A stretch of DNA of 8,150 nt from an uncultured Roseburia sp. (GCA_905206195.1 CAJLGN010000046.1:1-8150); one strand, 5' to 3'; positions 1 to 6,600 are shown, numbered from the stretch's first letter. Notes: generated by a model not told the origin, from the letters alone. Numbers and translations: made by a program.

Positions 1-990
1 GTGCGCTCCACTACCTTGACGGATTATACATCCAAAGTGCGGCGTCACATTATCAAGGAACTGGGCGAGAAGCGAATGGCCGAGGTAACACTGGACGATA
101 TTCAAGTGGCCCTTGTTCCGGTTTCCAAAAAATCAGCTTCGGTCTACAAGTCGGTGGTTATTCTCTATAAGTCCATCTTTCGGGCTGCAAAAGAAAGCCA
201 TGTGATTGATACAAACCCGACCATCTATCTCAGAGCAAAGGGCGGCGGTGTTCCGCAGGAGGAGCGTCAGGCTTTGACCGATGAGCAGGCCCAGCGGCTT
301 CTGGATGCTGTCCGGGGGCTACCGCCCTATGTGTTCGTAATGATTGGCCTGTATGCCGGATTGCGTAGGGAAGAAATCCTGGCGCTGCAATGGGATTCCG
401 TGTATCTGGACACCGATGCCCCCTATTTGACGGTACGAAGGGCGTGGCACACAGAACATAATAGACCGGTCATTCTTACAGAGCTAAAAACCAAGGCTGC
501 GGAGAGAAATATTCCTCTGCCGGATTGTTTGGCTGAATGTTTGAAAGAGGCGAAGAAAAAATCAACCTCAGACTATGTGGTTGCCAATCGGGACGGGGAA
601 CCGCTGTCCTACACACAGTTCAAGCGTCTGTGGCAATATATTGTGACCAGAACAGCGAAACCGAGAAAGGCTCGCAAACTGGTGGACGGCAAATATGTGA
701 ATTATATGCTTTATCCCAAGCTGGGGGAAAAGGCCCGGAACAATGGTCATGTGGTTTACAGCCTGGATTTTGAAGTAACACCTCATATGCTCCGGCACAC
801 CTACATCACCAATCTGATCCATTCCTCGGTTGATCCCAAGACGGTTCAGTATCTGGCCGGACATGAGAGCAGCAAAATCACGATGGACATTTATGCGAAG
901 GCCAAATACAACCGCCCTGACGAATTGGCAGGAGTTTTAAACGGTGCATTTGCCTTATGGGATGCAAACGAATATGAGATCGCACAATAA
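1..990 (+). CDS. Tyrosine recombinase/integrase, 5'-truncated by window edge
   Basis: Site-specific recombinase of the phage/ICE integrase family, which cuts and rejoins DNA through a covalent 3'-phosphotyrosine. The catalytic set is complete: Arg122 in GLRREE, a likely beta-hairpin Lys165 in LKTKAAER, His262 and Arg265 in HMLRHTY, His288 in LAGHES, and the Tyr298 nucleophile in DIYAK. Residues 1-80 are the core-binding SAM-like domain; the catalytic domain runs from about residue 91 to 309. It aligns almost without gaps to residues 82-390 of the next gene, so about 80 N-terminal residues (the arm-binding part) are missing. The reading frame is open to base 1, so the gene very probably starts outside the window and the GTG at base 1 is an internal Val codon. 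It ends in TAA and is followed by its own terminator hairpin. Function is confident; the true start is unknown. Confidence 0.93.
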   Translation: MRSTTLTDYTSKVRRHIIKELGEKRMAEVTLDDIQVALVPVSKKSASVYKSVVILYKSIFRAAKESHVIDTNPTIYLRAKGGGVPQEERQALTDEQAQRLLDAVRGLPPYVFVMIGLYAGLRREEILALQWDSVYLDTDAPYLTVRRAWHTEHNRPVILTELKTKAAERNIPLPDCLAECLKEAKKKSTSDYVVANRDGEPLSYTQFKRLWQYIVTRTAKPRKARKLVDGKYVNYMLYPKLGEKARNNGHVVYSLDFEVTPHMLRHTYITNLIHSSVDPKTVQYLAGHESSKITMDIYAKAKYNRPDELAGVLNGAFALWDANEYEIAQ

Positions 991-1006
991 AATAAGAAAC
1001 AGCGGT

Positions 1007-1033
1007 AAGGGCGAGGAGTTTTCCTCGCCCTTT
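1007..1033 (+). terminator. Intrinsic terminator after the first integrase
   Basis: A perfect 11-bp stem, AAGGGCGAGGA (1007-1017) pairing with TCCTCGCCCTT (1022-1032), closes a 4-nt GTTT loop. It begins 17 bp after the stop codon. The T-tract is short and interrupted (TTT then GCG), so termination may be incomplete. Its presence argues that the two integrases are separate transcription units or only weakly co-transcribed. Confidence 0.75.
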
Positions 1034-1130
1034 GCGTTTCCTCTGATCGCACCTTTGAGGGTGGTGCTGATTTCTGATAAAAGTAGAGATGAGGCAGAAC
1101 TACATATTATATTAGAAAGGAAATGATGAT

Positions 1131-2330
1131 ATGGCTAAGAAAAAAGAGAGTATTCCAAAATATGGAACTGTTGTACGGCGAGGGATTCAATATTACAGAA
1201 CACGAATCACAGACGCCGATGGAAAAAGAGTAGATTTGTATGCTGAAACCTGTGAGGAATTATACCAGAAGGAACAGGAAGCGCGTCGGCAAGTGGAAGA
1301 AGCCATATTCCGCAAAGAACACCCTACGGTTGCGGAATACTGCGAAAAGTGGTTGCTGATGCAGTCTGCAAAGATTTCACCAGCTACCTTGAGAGGGTAC
1401 ACCTTTCACATGAACAACTACATAGTCAAGCCATTGGGAAAGATGTATCTGGAAGATGTAACAGCAGATGATATTCGACTTGCGCTGATCCCGCTGACTA
1501 CAAAATCGGCGGGGCTTTACAGCACCGTGAATATGCTCATCAAGTGCGTATTCTATTCGGCAGAGCGCAGCCAATTGCTTGACTACAATCCCTGTGTGGG
1601 CATTTCAGCAAAAGGAGGGAAACCGGCAAAGAAAAAGAACGCTTTGACAGATGAACAGGTGAAGGTTCTTTTGGATACCGTCAAAGGACTTCCACCCTAT
1701 ACATTTGTTATGATCGCCTTATACTCCGGTCTGCGGCGAGAGGAAATTCTGGGGCTGCAATGGGACTGCGTATTTCTGGACGTTCCCACACCGTATATTT
1801 CTGTGCGGAGGGCATGGCGCTCGGAACATAATAGACCCGTGGTTTCCACGACATTGAAAACCAAAGCAGCCCGCAGAGATGTTCCTATTCCCGGATGCCT
1901 GGTTGACTGTCTACGGAAGGTCAAGGAAACATCCATATCTGAATATGTGGTTGCGGACAGCACTGGACAGCCGCTGTCTTATTCGCAGTTTCAGAGGGTT
2001 TGGAAGTATGTAACCGTCCGCTCCACCAAACCACATAACTATTATAAGTATGTCAATGGCCAATGTATCAAATGCACTGTGACGCCAACTCTTGGAGGTC
2101 ATCAGAAAAATCATCCTGAGCTGGTGTATGCCATTGATTTTGATGTGACCCCGCATCAGCTTCGCCACACCTATATTACTAATCTGCTGTACGCAGGCGT
2201 TGACCCGAAAACGGTTCAATATCTTGCTGGTCATGAGAACAGCAAGACAACGATGGACATTTATGCGCAGGTGAAGTATAATAAACCCGAAGAACTTGTA
2301 GGTGTGGTGAATGCCGCTTTTCGACAATGA
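1131..2330 (+). CDS. Tyrosine recombinase/integrase, full length
   Basis: A complete 399-aa tyrosine recombinase, the usual size for clostridial conjugative-element and prophage integrases. Residues 1-60 form a basic arm-type DNA-binding region (YGTVVRRGIQYYRTRI) with a charged helix. Residues 65-160 are the SAM-like core-binding domain, and residues 170-390 the catalytic domain. Catalytic residues visible are Arg202 (GLRREE), likely Lys245 (LKTKAARR), His342/Arg345 (HQLRHTY), His368 (LAGHEN) and Tyr378 (DIYAQ). The start is the ATG preceded by AAAGGA with 9-nt spacing; nearby ATGs at 1123 and 1126 are in another frame. Over a 90-residue stretch of the catalytic domain (residues 171-260) I count 62 identities to the upstream integrase, so the two are recent paralogues or close homologues. 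No excisionase gene is seen beside it. It is the last element gene before a gene-free stretch, as expected for an integrase beside its attachment site. Confidence 0.95.
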   Translation: MAKKKESIPKYGTVVRRGIQYYRTRITDADGKRVDLYAETCEELYQKEQEARRQVEEAIFRKEHPTVAEYCEKWLLMQSAKISPATLRGYTFHMNNYIVKPLGKMYLEDVTADDIRLALIPLTTKSAGLYSTVNMLIKCVFYSAERSQLLDYNPCVGISAKGGKPAKKKNALTDEQVKVLLDTVKGLPPYTFVMIALYSGLRREEILGLQWDCVFLDVPTPYISVRRAWRSEHNRPVVSTTLKTKAARRDVPIPGCLVDCLRKVKETSISEYVVADSTGQPLSYSQFQRVWKYVTVRSTKPHNYYKYVNGQCIKCTVTPTLGGHQKNHPELVYAIDFDVTPHQLRHTYITNLLYAGVDPKTVQYLAGHENSKTTMDIYAQVKYNKPEELVGVVNAAFRQ

Positions 2331-2347
2331 AATTGAGCATTTGATGT

Positions 2348-2373
2348 CCCCATTTTACGATTAAAAAATGGGG
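2348..2373 (+). terminator. Terminator-like hairpin after the second integrase
   Basis: CCCCATTTT (2348-2356) pairs perfectly with AAAATGGGG (2365-2373) around an 8-nt loop, 17 bp past the integrase stop. The downstream bases (CAACATTTT) are not a proper T-tract. It is either a weak terminator or an inverted repeat at the element end. Confidence 0.45.
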
Positions 2374-2516
2374 CAACATTTTGGCCGGGGGCCTGAAAAG
2401 CCCGGAATATCAAGGAAAATCAGGCGAAAGAAAGGTTTAGTACGGTCTCAAGGCAGCACGTCGTGCACCGCAGTTCTCCAAGAGATAAGAAATTATATAG
2501 TTGTAATGTATGGAAG

Positions 2517-2546
2517 ACCCACAAACTTGATGTTTGTGGGTTTTTT
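2517..2546 (+). terminator. Strong rho-independent terminator
   Basis: A perfect 10-bp stem, ACCCACAAAC (2517-2526) with GTTTGTGGGT (2532-2541), closes a TTGAT loop and runs directly into six T residues (2541-2546). This is a textbook intrinsic terminator on the + strand. No gene sits just upstream except the integrase, whose stop is about 190 bp away. It may therefore end integrase transcription, or it may be the terminator of a host gene that was separated from it by the insertion. Confidence 0.85.
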
Positions 2547-2673
2547 GAACTTAATTTGCATGCGTTGTATGAGCTGCCATTTGCAATGGAACAAATTTCG
2601 TGACGTATGAGCACAAGAAAATCGGAGTGTGCATGGAGCGGTATGGATAATTAGCAGGTAAGTCAGAACAGAG

Positions 2674-2702
2674 TTGAAAACTCTTGAAGGTACCAATATA
2701 TT
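2674..2702 (+). promoter_or_regulatory. Candidate sigma-A promoter for the GH25-LysM gene
   Basis: TTGAAA (2674-2679) and TATATT (2697-2702) are separated by 17 bp. The -35 box is inside a small inverted repeat, AGAGTT-GAA-AACTCT (2670-2684), which could be a regulator site. Transcription would start near 2709, leaving a leader of about 85 nt before the start codon at 2795. The start would fall inside the 5' arm of the hairpin at 2704-2729, so a transcript from this promoter could not fold that hairpin completely. Confidence 0.5.
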
Positions 2703-2703
2703 C

Positions 2704-2735
2704 TTATCTGCAAAAAGTTTGGCAGATAAATTTTT
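2704..2735 (+). terminator. Hairpin with T-tract upstream of the GH25-LysM gene
   Basis: TTATCTGC (2704-2711) pairs with GCAGATAA (2722-2729) over a 10-nt loop, followed by ATTTTT (2730-2735). The shape is that of an intrinsic terminator, though AT-rich. It would stop read-through from the element side while sparing transcripts that start at the overlapping promoter (2674-2702), insulating the muramidase gene from upstream transcription. Confidence 0.55.
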
Positions 2736-2794
2736 GTAATTCCCATTTCACATCAGAATCCATATAGTAAAGAAAAAGAGATTGGAATAAAGTT

Positions 2795-3583
2795 ATGAGA
2801 GGCATCGATGTGAGCCAGTGGCAGGGATATATTGATTTTGAGGCGGTGAAGCGAGCGGGGATTGAATTCGTCTACATTAAGGCGAGTGAAGGGAGCGATT
2901 TTGTGGATCCGTTTTTTTATCGAAACTATGCGAATGCACAAAATGCGGGACTTCTGGTGGGGTTTTACCACTATCTGACAGCGAGGAGCCCGGCGGAGGT
3001 GATGCGGGAGGCGTGGCATTTCACGTCGGTGACAGAGGGGCTTTCCAGCGAGGGGAGGATGGTTATGGATATGGAGGAGGTGGAGGGACTTTCGCGGGAT
3101 CAGGTGAATGAAATTGCGTACACTTTTTTGCAGCGCGTGGAGGAATTCAGCGGTCGGTCGGCGGCAATTTATGCGGATGCGGCAACTGCGGCAGTGATGG
3201 GGGAGGAACTTACAGTGTGGCCGCTTTGGATTGCGCAGTATGAGGTGGAGGAGCCGAGCAGGGATAACCCGTGGGAGGACTGGGAGGGATGGCAGTATAC
3301 GGACATGGGGCGCGTGGCAGGGATTCAAGGGAATGTGGATCGAAATATTTTCAATGAAGGGATGCTGGATTGTGATGGGTCTGGGGTGCAGAGCCTGGGG
3401 GAGGGCCCGGTGCAAGAGCAGACAGAGCGCCCGTATATTTTCTACCGGGTTCAGAGCGGGGATACGCTGGATGGAATTGCGGAGCGTTATGAAACCACTG
3501 TGGAGAGATTAATGGAAGAAAATAAAATCGAGAATCCCAATTTGCTCTACCAGGGGCAGAAGCTGAAAGTTCCAGCCTTGTGA
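2795..3583 (+). CDS. GH25 muramidase (lysozyme) with C-terminal LysM domain
   Basis: A peptidoglycan N-acetylmuramidase of glycoside hydrolase family 25, cleaving the MurNAc-GlcNAc beta-1,4 bond. The 262-aa protein opens directly with the GH25 signature GIDVSQWQG (Asp5). It carries the catalytic D-x-E pair Asp92/Glu94 in MVMDMEE, then WQYTD (166-170) and NVDRN (180-184), typical of the end of the barrel. A linker of about 25 residues leads to a LysM domain at about 216-260 ([16 protein letters not shown] through GQKLKVP), which binds cell-wall glycan. There is no signal peptide or membrane segment, and the frame upstream closes with a stop at 2768-2770, so the start cannot be extended to add one. 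The ribosome binding site is weak (TTGGAA, 8-nt spacing). It lies next to a mobile-element end, but no holin or phage structural gene is visible. It could be an endolysin remnant or a housekeeping wall hydrolase exported by another route. The fold is confident; the biological role is not. Confidence 0.93.
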   Translation: MRGIDVSQWQGYIDFEAVKRAGIEFVYIKASEGSDFVDPFFYRNYANAQNAGLLVGFYHYLTARSPAEVMREAWHFTSVTEGLSSEGRMVMDMEEVEGLSRDQVNEIAYTFLQRVEEFSGRSAAIYADAATAAVMGEELTVWPLWIAQYEVEEPSRDNPWEDWEGWQYTDMGRVAGIQGNVDRNIFNEGMLDCDGSGVQSLGEGPVQEQTERPYIFYRVQSGDTLDGIAERYETTVERLMEENKIENPNLLYQGQKLKVPAL

Positions 3584-3609
3584 GAGATTTCTTGGATAAA
3601 AAATGAGGA

Positions 3610-3638
3610 TTGACACATTGTATCATTTGTATTAATAT
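3610..3638 (+). promoter_or_regulatory. Consensus promoter of the gntR-membrane protein-dus operon
   Basis: TTGACA (3610-3615) is a perfect -35 box, followed after 17 bp by TAATAT (3633-3638), one mismatch from the -10 consensus. Transcription should begin around 3645, giving a leader of about 60 nt before the regulator's ATG. A promoter this strong usually implies control by a repressor, in keeping with the inverted repeat over its -10 region. Confidence 0.8.
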
Positions 3639-3658
3639 TAACAATACAAAAAATGATA
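3621..3658. promoter_or_regulatory. Probable operator for the GntR/YtrA-type regulator
   Basis: TTGTATT (3627-3633) is repeated in inverse as AATACAA (3643-3649). Outer arms TATCAT (3621-3626) and ATGATA (3653-3658) extend the symmetry with a small offset. A perfect 10-bp palindrome, TTAATATTAA (3632-3641), lies between. The site covers the -10 box and start point of the promoter, so a bound dimer would block RNA polymerase. Autoregulation by the adjacent GntR protein is inferred from position and symmetry and from the habit of this subfamily. Confidence 0.6.
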
Positions 3659-3705
3659 GATTAAAAACAGCAGGAAGAAAATGAGATCAGAAGAGAGGGG
3701 ACAGA

Positions 3706-4086
3706 ATGATTATCGCTATTGAGGATGCCTCGGAGACTCCGATTTACCAGCAGATCCGAAACCAGATTGTGCTGGGTATTTCTGACGGGAGGCTCTCCTA
3801 TGGGGAGCAGCTTCCAACTGTGCGGGGGCTTGCAGAGGAGATCGGTATCAATTGTATGACGGTGAATAAGGCATACCAGCTTCTAAAGCAGGAGGGGTAT
3901 ATTGTGACAGATAGGAGGAACGGTGCGCGGGTGCGATCAGATTTTGCCGAGAGCAGACGTCTGCCCGCGGAGGCGGAGGAGACGCTTCGACGCATTATCT
4001 CGGAGGCAAAAATTGCGGGAATGACGAAGGAAGATTTTTGCATTGTCTGTGGGAAGTACTTTGAGAAAGGAGGCTTGGATGTATGA
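3706..4086 (+). CDS. GntR-family transcriptional regulator, YtrA subfamily
   Basis: A small DNA-binding repressor of 126 aa, the usual size for YtrA-type GntR proteins, which have a winged helix-turn-helix and only a short C-terminal dimerisation segment rather than a large ligand domain. The N-terminal PIYQQIRNQI (12-21) leads into the HTH at about 33-66 (GEQLPTVRGLAEEIGINCM, then VNKAYQLLKQEGYI), followed by the wing RRNGARV (70-76). Residues 82-122 are mostly helical and charged. The start is the ATG after GAGAGGGG with 5-nt spacing. It shares a 4-bp ATGA overlap with the membrane-protein gene, so the two are translationally coupled. Relatives usually repress their own operon, often with ABC transporter or membrane-protein genes, in response to cell-envelope agents. 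Here the partner is a membrane protein of unknown role with no ABC ATPase in view. The effector is unknown. Confidence 0.92.
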   Translation: MIIAIEDASETPIYQQIRNQIVLGISDGRLSYGEQLPTVRGLAEEIGINCMTVNKAYQLLKQEGYIVTDRRNGARVRSDFAESRRLPAEAEETLRRIISEAKIAGMTKEDFCIVCGKYFEKGGLDV

Positions 4087-5462
4087 TAATTCAGATTATA
4101 TTCATGGTGACGCTATATCCGATTTTGTTTCTGGTATATTTTGGGATGAGGGCGGAGAAAAATACAAAAAGCGGTTACTGCGCAGGTGTCCGGATGCAGC
4201 AGGAGTGGTTTCATGACGCGCAGATCGAGCGAATTTTGGAGGACTACCAGCGGGAGCTAAAGCGGATTGTGGGGGTGCTGGCAGTCATCCCGCTTGCAAC
4301 CTTTCTGATGCGGCACATATCCATTCAGCTTACGGTATGGATGATGTGGATATTGGCGGTTGTCATCCTTCCCGGCATCCCGTATGCCCGTGCCAACAGG
4401 CGGATGAGAGTGTGGAAGGAAGAGCGGGGTTTACGGCAGGAGGGAGGAGGAGCTGCGCTCGTGGAAATGAAGCAGGCGGGAGCGGTGAGGCGGGTGCGGC
4501 TCATGTCATTTATAGTGCCGATGCTTGTCAGTGTAGCAGCTGCATGTGTCGGCATGTATCAAGCGTGGAAGGTAGAAATTTTGGCATACGGTGCGATGGT
4601 CGTATCACTGGCCGCGATCACACCCCTTATTTACTGGATTGCGCTTTGGATGGATACACAGAAAACAGCGGTTGTCTGCGAGGACAGTGAAGTGAATTTA
4701 AACTATGCGCGGGCGAAGAAAAATGCGTGGAGTTTCCTTTGGCTGACGCTGGCGTGGATGCACACGGCATATACAGTCTTTGCCGCCGCAACACTGGGTC
4801 TGGAGCAGATAGATGTTGGGATGCTTGTCTGGGGAAGCGTGATTTATGCGGCAATAAGTCTTCTGGTTTTTTTGAGGACACTGCAAAGAATGAATCGTAT
4901 CGAGGAGCGATATGCACAGAAGAAAGATGCCTCGCTTGTGGAGAACAGTGATGACCACTGGATTTTTGGGATTTTTTATTATAATAAGAAGGATAAACAT
5001 GTGATGGTTGAGCGGCGTGCAGGCTTTGGGACGACGGTGAATTTGGCGACGCCGTTTGGCAAGGGATTTACAGTTTTTGGTGCGGTAGGCTTACTTTGCA
5101 TCCCTGTTCTCTGCGGATGGATAATTCTGGAGGAGTTCACTCCGATACGTCTGACGGTGGAGGAGCAGGTTCTGACGGCGGAGCAGCTTCGGGTTACTTA
5201 CGAGATTCCGCTGGAGACAATTGAGGATGCTGAGATGATCGCCTCGCTTCCAAAATGGTCGAAGGTCAGCGGGACGGGGATGGAGGGCCTTGAAAAAGGG
5301 ACTTTCTATATCCGAAATGAGGGGAGATGTGAGGTCTTTTTAAACCCGCAGAATGAGGTGTTTCTACATTTTACAGCGGATGGGACGGAGTATTATATGA
5401 GCGGTGAAAACGACGAGGAGACGAGGGAGATTTACGAGTGGATGAAGGGAGATGAAAAATGA
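4083..5462 (+). CDS. Polytopic membrane protein with DUF5808-like motif and PH-like C-terminal domain
   Basis: A protein of unknown function, 459 aa. About eight hydrophobic segments are visible near residues 3-21, 62-77, 83-100, 141-159, 166-190, 216-237, 246-265 and 329-350. A soluble stretch at about 290-325 contains WIFGIFYYNKKDKHVMVERR and GFGTTVNLATP, which resembles DUF5808, where a short Tyr/Asn/Asp turn precedes a Gly-Phe-Gly-x-Thr-x-Asn strand. After the last membrane segment, residues 355-445 read as a beta-rich bacterial PH-like domain (YEIPLETIEDAEM; a Gly-rich turn; GTFYI; VFLNP; YYMS; then the ETREIYEW helix). The start has AAAGGAGG with 9-nt spacing and overlaps the regulator's stop as ATGA. 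Its own stop overlaps the dus start in the same way. Proteins of this type accompany YtrA-like regulators in clostridia, suggesting an envelope-stress or antimicrobial-response role; that is inference. Domain calls are by eye and not backed by a profile search. Confidence 0.82.
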   Translation: MIIQIIFMVTLYPILFLVYFGMRAEKNTKSGYCAGVRMQQEWFHDAQIERILEDYQRELKRIVGVLAVIPLATFLMRHISIQLTVWMMWILAVVILPGIPYARANRRMRVWKEERGLRQEGGGAALVEMKQAGAVRRVRLMSFIVPMLVSVAAACVGMYQAWKVEILAYGAMVVSLAAITPLIYWIALWMDTQKTAVVCEDSEVNLNYARAKKNAWSFLWLTLAWMHTAYTVFAAATLGLEQIDVGMLVWGSVIYAAISLLVFLRTLQRMNRIEERYAQKKDASLVENSDDHWIFGIFYYNKKDKHVMVERRAGFGTTVNLATPFGKGFTVFGAVGLLCIPVLCGWIILEEFTPIRLTVEEQVLTAEQLRVTYEIPLETIEDAEMIASLPKWSKVSGTGMEGLEKGTFYIRNEGRCEVFLNPQNEVFLHFTADGTEYYMSGENDEETREIYEWMKGDEK

Positions 5463-6499
5463 AACTTTATATGGCGCCGATGGAAGGGCTGACAGGGTAT
5501 GTCTACCGCGGTACATACCATAGGCATTTTGGCGGTGCAGACCGATATTTTACGCCGTTCATTACAAATAAGAAGTTAAACCACAGGGAGATCAACGACA
5601 TCATGCCGGAGCACAATGCGGGGATGGATGTCGTCCCGCAGATACTCACGAACCGAGCGGAGGATTTTCTGTGTATCACAAAAGAATTGCGGCAGTATGG
5701 ATATTGCGCGGTGAATTTGAACCTTGGCTGCCCGTCGGGCACAGTGGTGGCGAAAAACCGCGGCGCCGGTTTTTTGGCATTGCCGGATGAATTGGACCGT
5801 TTTCTGGGAGAGATTTTCGATGCGAGCCCGCTGGATATCTCCATAAAGACTCGCATCGGCAAGGAGAGCCCCGCAGAGTGGGAATGTCTGCTCTCTATTT
5901 ATGAAAAATATCCGTTGAAGGAACTCATTATCCACCCGAGGGTGCAGCGGGATTTTTATAAAAATAAAGTCAATCTGGAGGCGTTTGCGCTGGGGGCAGA
6001 GCGAAGCGGACATCCGCTCTGCTACAATGGAGATATCTGCACGGTGGACGATTATCTGCGGATCAAAGAGCGCTTTCCCGGGGTGCAACGGGTGATGCTG
6101 GGGAGGGGGCTTTTGCGCGATCCCGGGTTACTCGGAGCGATCCGGAGGGCGGAGCGTCTAAAGAGTGACGAGGCGAGGGATGCGGCGGGAGACGGCAGCG
6201 CATGGGATGGAGCCGGAGCTGTGTCGGGGGTGAGTGCCTCGCTTTCGTGCGGGGGAGCGCGGCAAAAGGAGCGCCTCCGCGCTTTCCACGATGATCTTCT
6301 GCATGGCTACGTGGGCGTTATGTCCGGGGACAAGCCGGTGCTTTTTAAGATGAAGGAACTTTGGGTGTACTTGGCGGGAGGGTTTACAGAGCCGGAAAAA
6401 TATATCAAAAAAATCCGAAAGACCGAGCACATCCGGGAATATGTGACGTATGTAGATGCGTTGTTCCGGGAGCAGGAGTGGATGGGACACCGCAGCTGA
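5459..6499 (+). CDS. dus: tRNA-dihydrouridine synthase
   Basis: An FMN- and NADPH-dependent enzyme reducing specific uridines to dihydrouridine in tRNA; cytoplasmic. The TIM-barrel signatures appear in order: MAPMEGLTG (5-13, FMN-binding first strand), QILTN (61-65), NLNLGCPSG with the catalytic acid Cys91, KNRGAGFL (99-106), SIKTRIG with FMN-contacting Lys130, IIHPR with His159, YNGDI (189-193), and MLGRGLLRDP (213-222). The C-terminal helical tRNA-binding part starts near 271. Between them, residues about 234-270 form an Ala/Gly/Ser-rich stretch that I do not expect in the family. The start follows AAGGGAG at about 6-nt spacing and overlaps the membrane-protein stop as ATGA. No strong terminator follows. 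The link to an envelope-type regulator is unusual, since Dus is normally housekeeping; it may simply be driven by the same promoter. The exact Dus subgroup and target uridine cannot be told from sequence alone. Confidence 0.94.
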   Translation: MKLYMAPMEGLTGYVYRGTYHRHFGGADRYFTPFITNKKLNHREINDIMPEHNAGMDVVPQILTNRAEDFLCITKELRQYGYCAVNLNLGCPSGTVVAKNRGAGFLALPDELDRFLGEIFDASPLDISIKTRIGKESPAEWECLLSIYEKYPLKELIIHPRVQRDFYKNKVNLEAFALGAERSGHPLCYNGDICTVDDYLRIKERFPGVQRVMLGRGLLRDPGLLGAIRRAERLKSDEARDAAGDGSAWDGAGAVSGVSASLSCGGARQKERLRAFHDDLLHGYVGVMSGDKPVLFKMKELWVYLAGGFTEPEKYIKKIRKTEHIREYVTYVDALFREQEWMGHRS

Positions 6500-6567
6500 G
6501 ATTGAGGAGAAATGATTCCAGCAGCTGTCTCCCAAATATGTCGCGGAATTTTGGTGATTATTGCTAA

Positions 6568-6596
6568 TTGAAAAATAAGGTAAAATGTTGTAATAT
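6568..6596 (+). promoter_or_regulatory. pflB promoter
   Basis: TTGAAA (6568-6573) and TAATAT (6591-6596) are separated by exactly 17 bp. The predicted start point (about 6602) falls at the first bases of the riboswitch P1 stem, which supports both calls. The promoter begins about 70 bp after the dus stop. Confidence 0.8.
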
Positions 6597-6600
6597 CAAC

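Larger units (their letters stand above)
2331..2794. other. Gene-free, hairpin-rich junction region; probable location of attR
   Basis: This 464-bp stretch between the integrase and the muramidase gene has no ORF with family resemblance or a good ribosome binding site. It holds inverted repeats at 2348-2373, 2385-2405 (CCGGG/CCCGG) and 2456-2466 (GCACG-T-CGTGC), a strong terminator at 2517-2546, and a promoter plus hairpin at 2674-2735. Because integrases usually sit next to one element end, and the genes to the right look like ordinary chromosome, the element boundary should fall here. No partner direct repeat is visible, because the other end of the element is outside the window; the assignment is inference. 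Confidence 0.4.

Noticed and set aside
1055..1083. Possible promoter for the second integrase (TTGAGG and TAAAAG, 17-bp spacing)
   Set aside because: Both boxes are poor matches; a TG just before the -10 helps little. Not strong enough to list.
991..1130. Search for a direct repeat shared with 2331-2794 that would mark an attachment site between the integrases
   Set aside because: Only an 8-base match (ATAAGAAA) was noticed, which is expected by chance in AT-rich spacers.
2368..2610. 80-aa + strand ORF in the junction region
   Set aside because: It runs through a perfect intrinsic terminator (2517-2546), begins inside an inverted repeat with no RBS, and resembles no family.
2608..2655. 15-codon ORF beginning ATGAGCACA
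   Set aside because: Too short, with no RBS and no conserved features to support a peptide.
2753..3415. 220-aa ORF on the minus strand opposite the GH25 gene
   Set aside because: Its product is rich in His, Arg, Pro and Leu with no recognisable domain, and it mirrors the codon bias of the well-supported + strand GH25 gene.
5576..6088. 170-aa minus-strand ORF opposite dus
   Set aside because: It lies wholly opposite the conserved Dus barrel, lacks an RBS and has no recognisable motif.
6493..6532. Possible terminator after dus (CAGCTG/CAGCTG or GGAGA/TCTCC pairings)
   Set aside because: Stems are only 5-6 bp with loops of 17-23 nt and there is no T-tract, so read-through into the pflB leader cannot be excluded.
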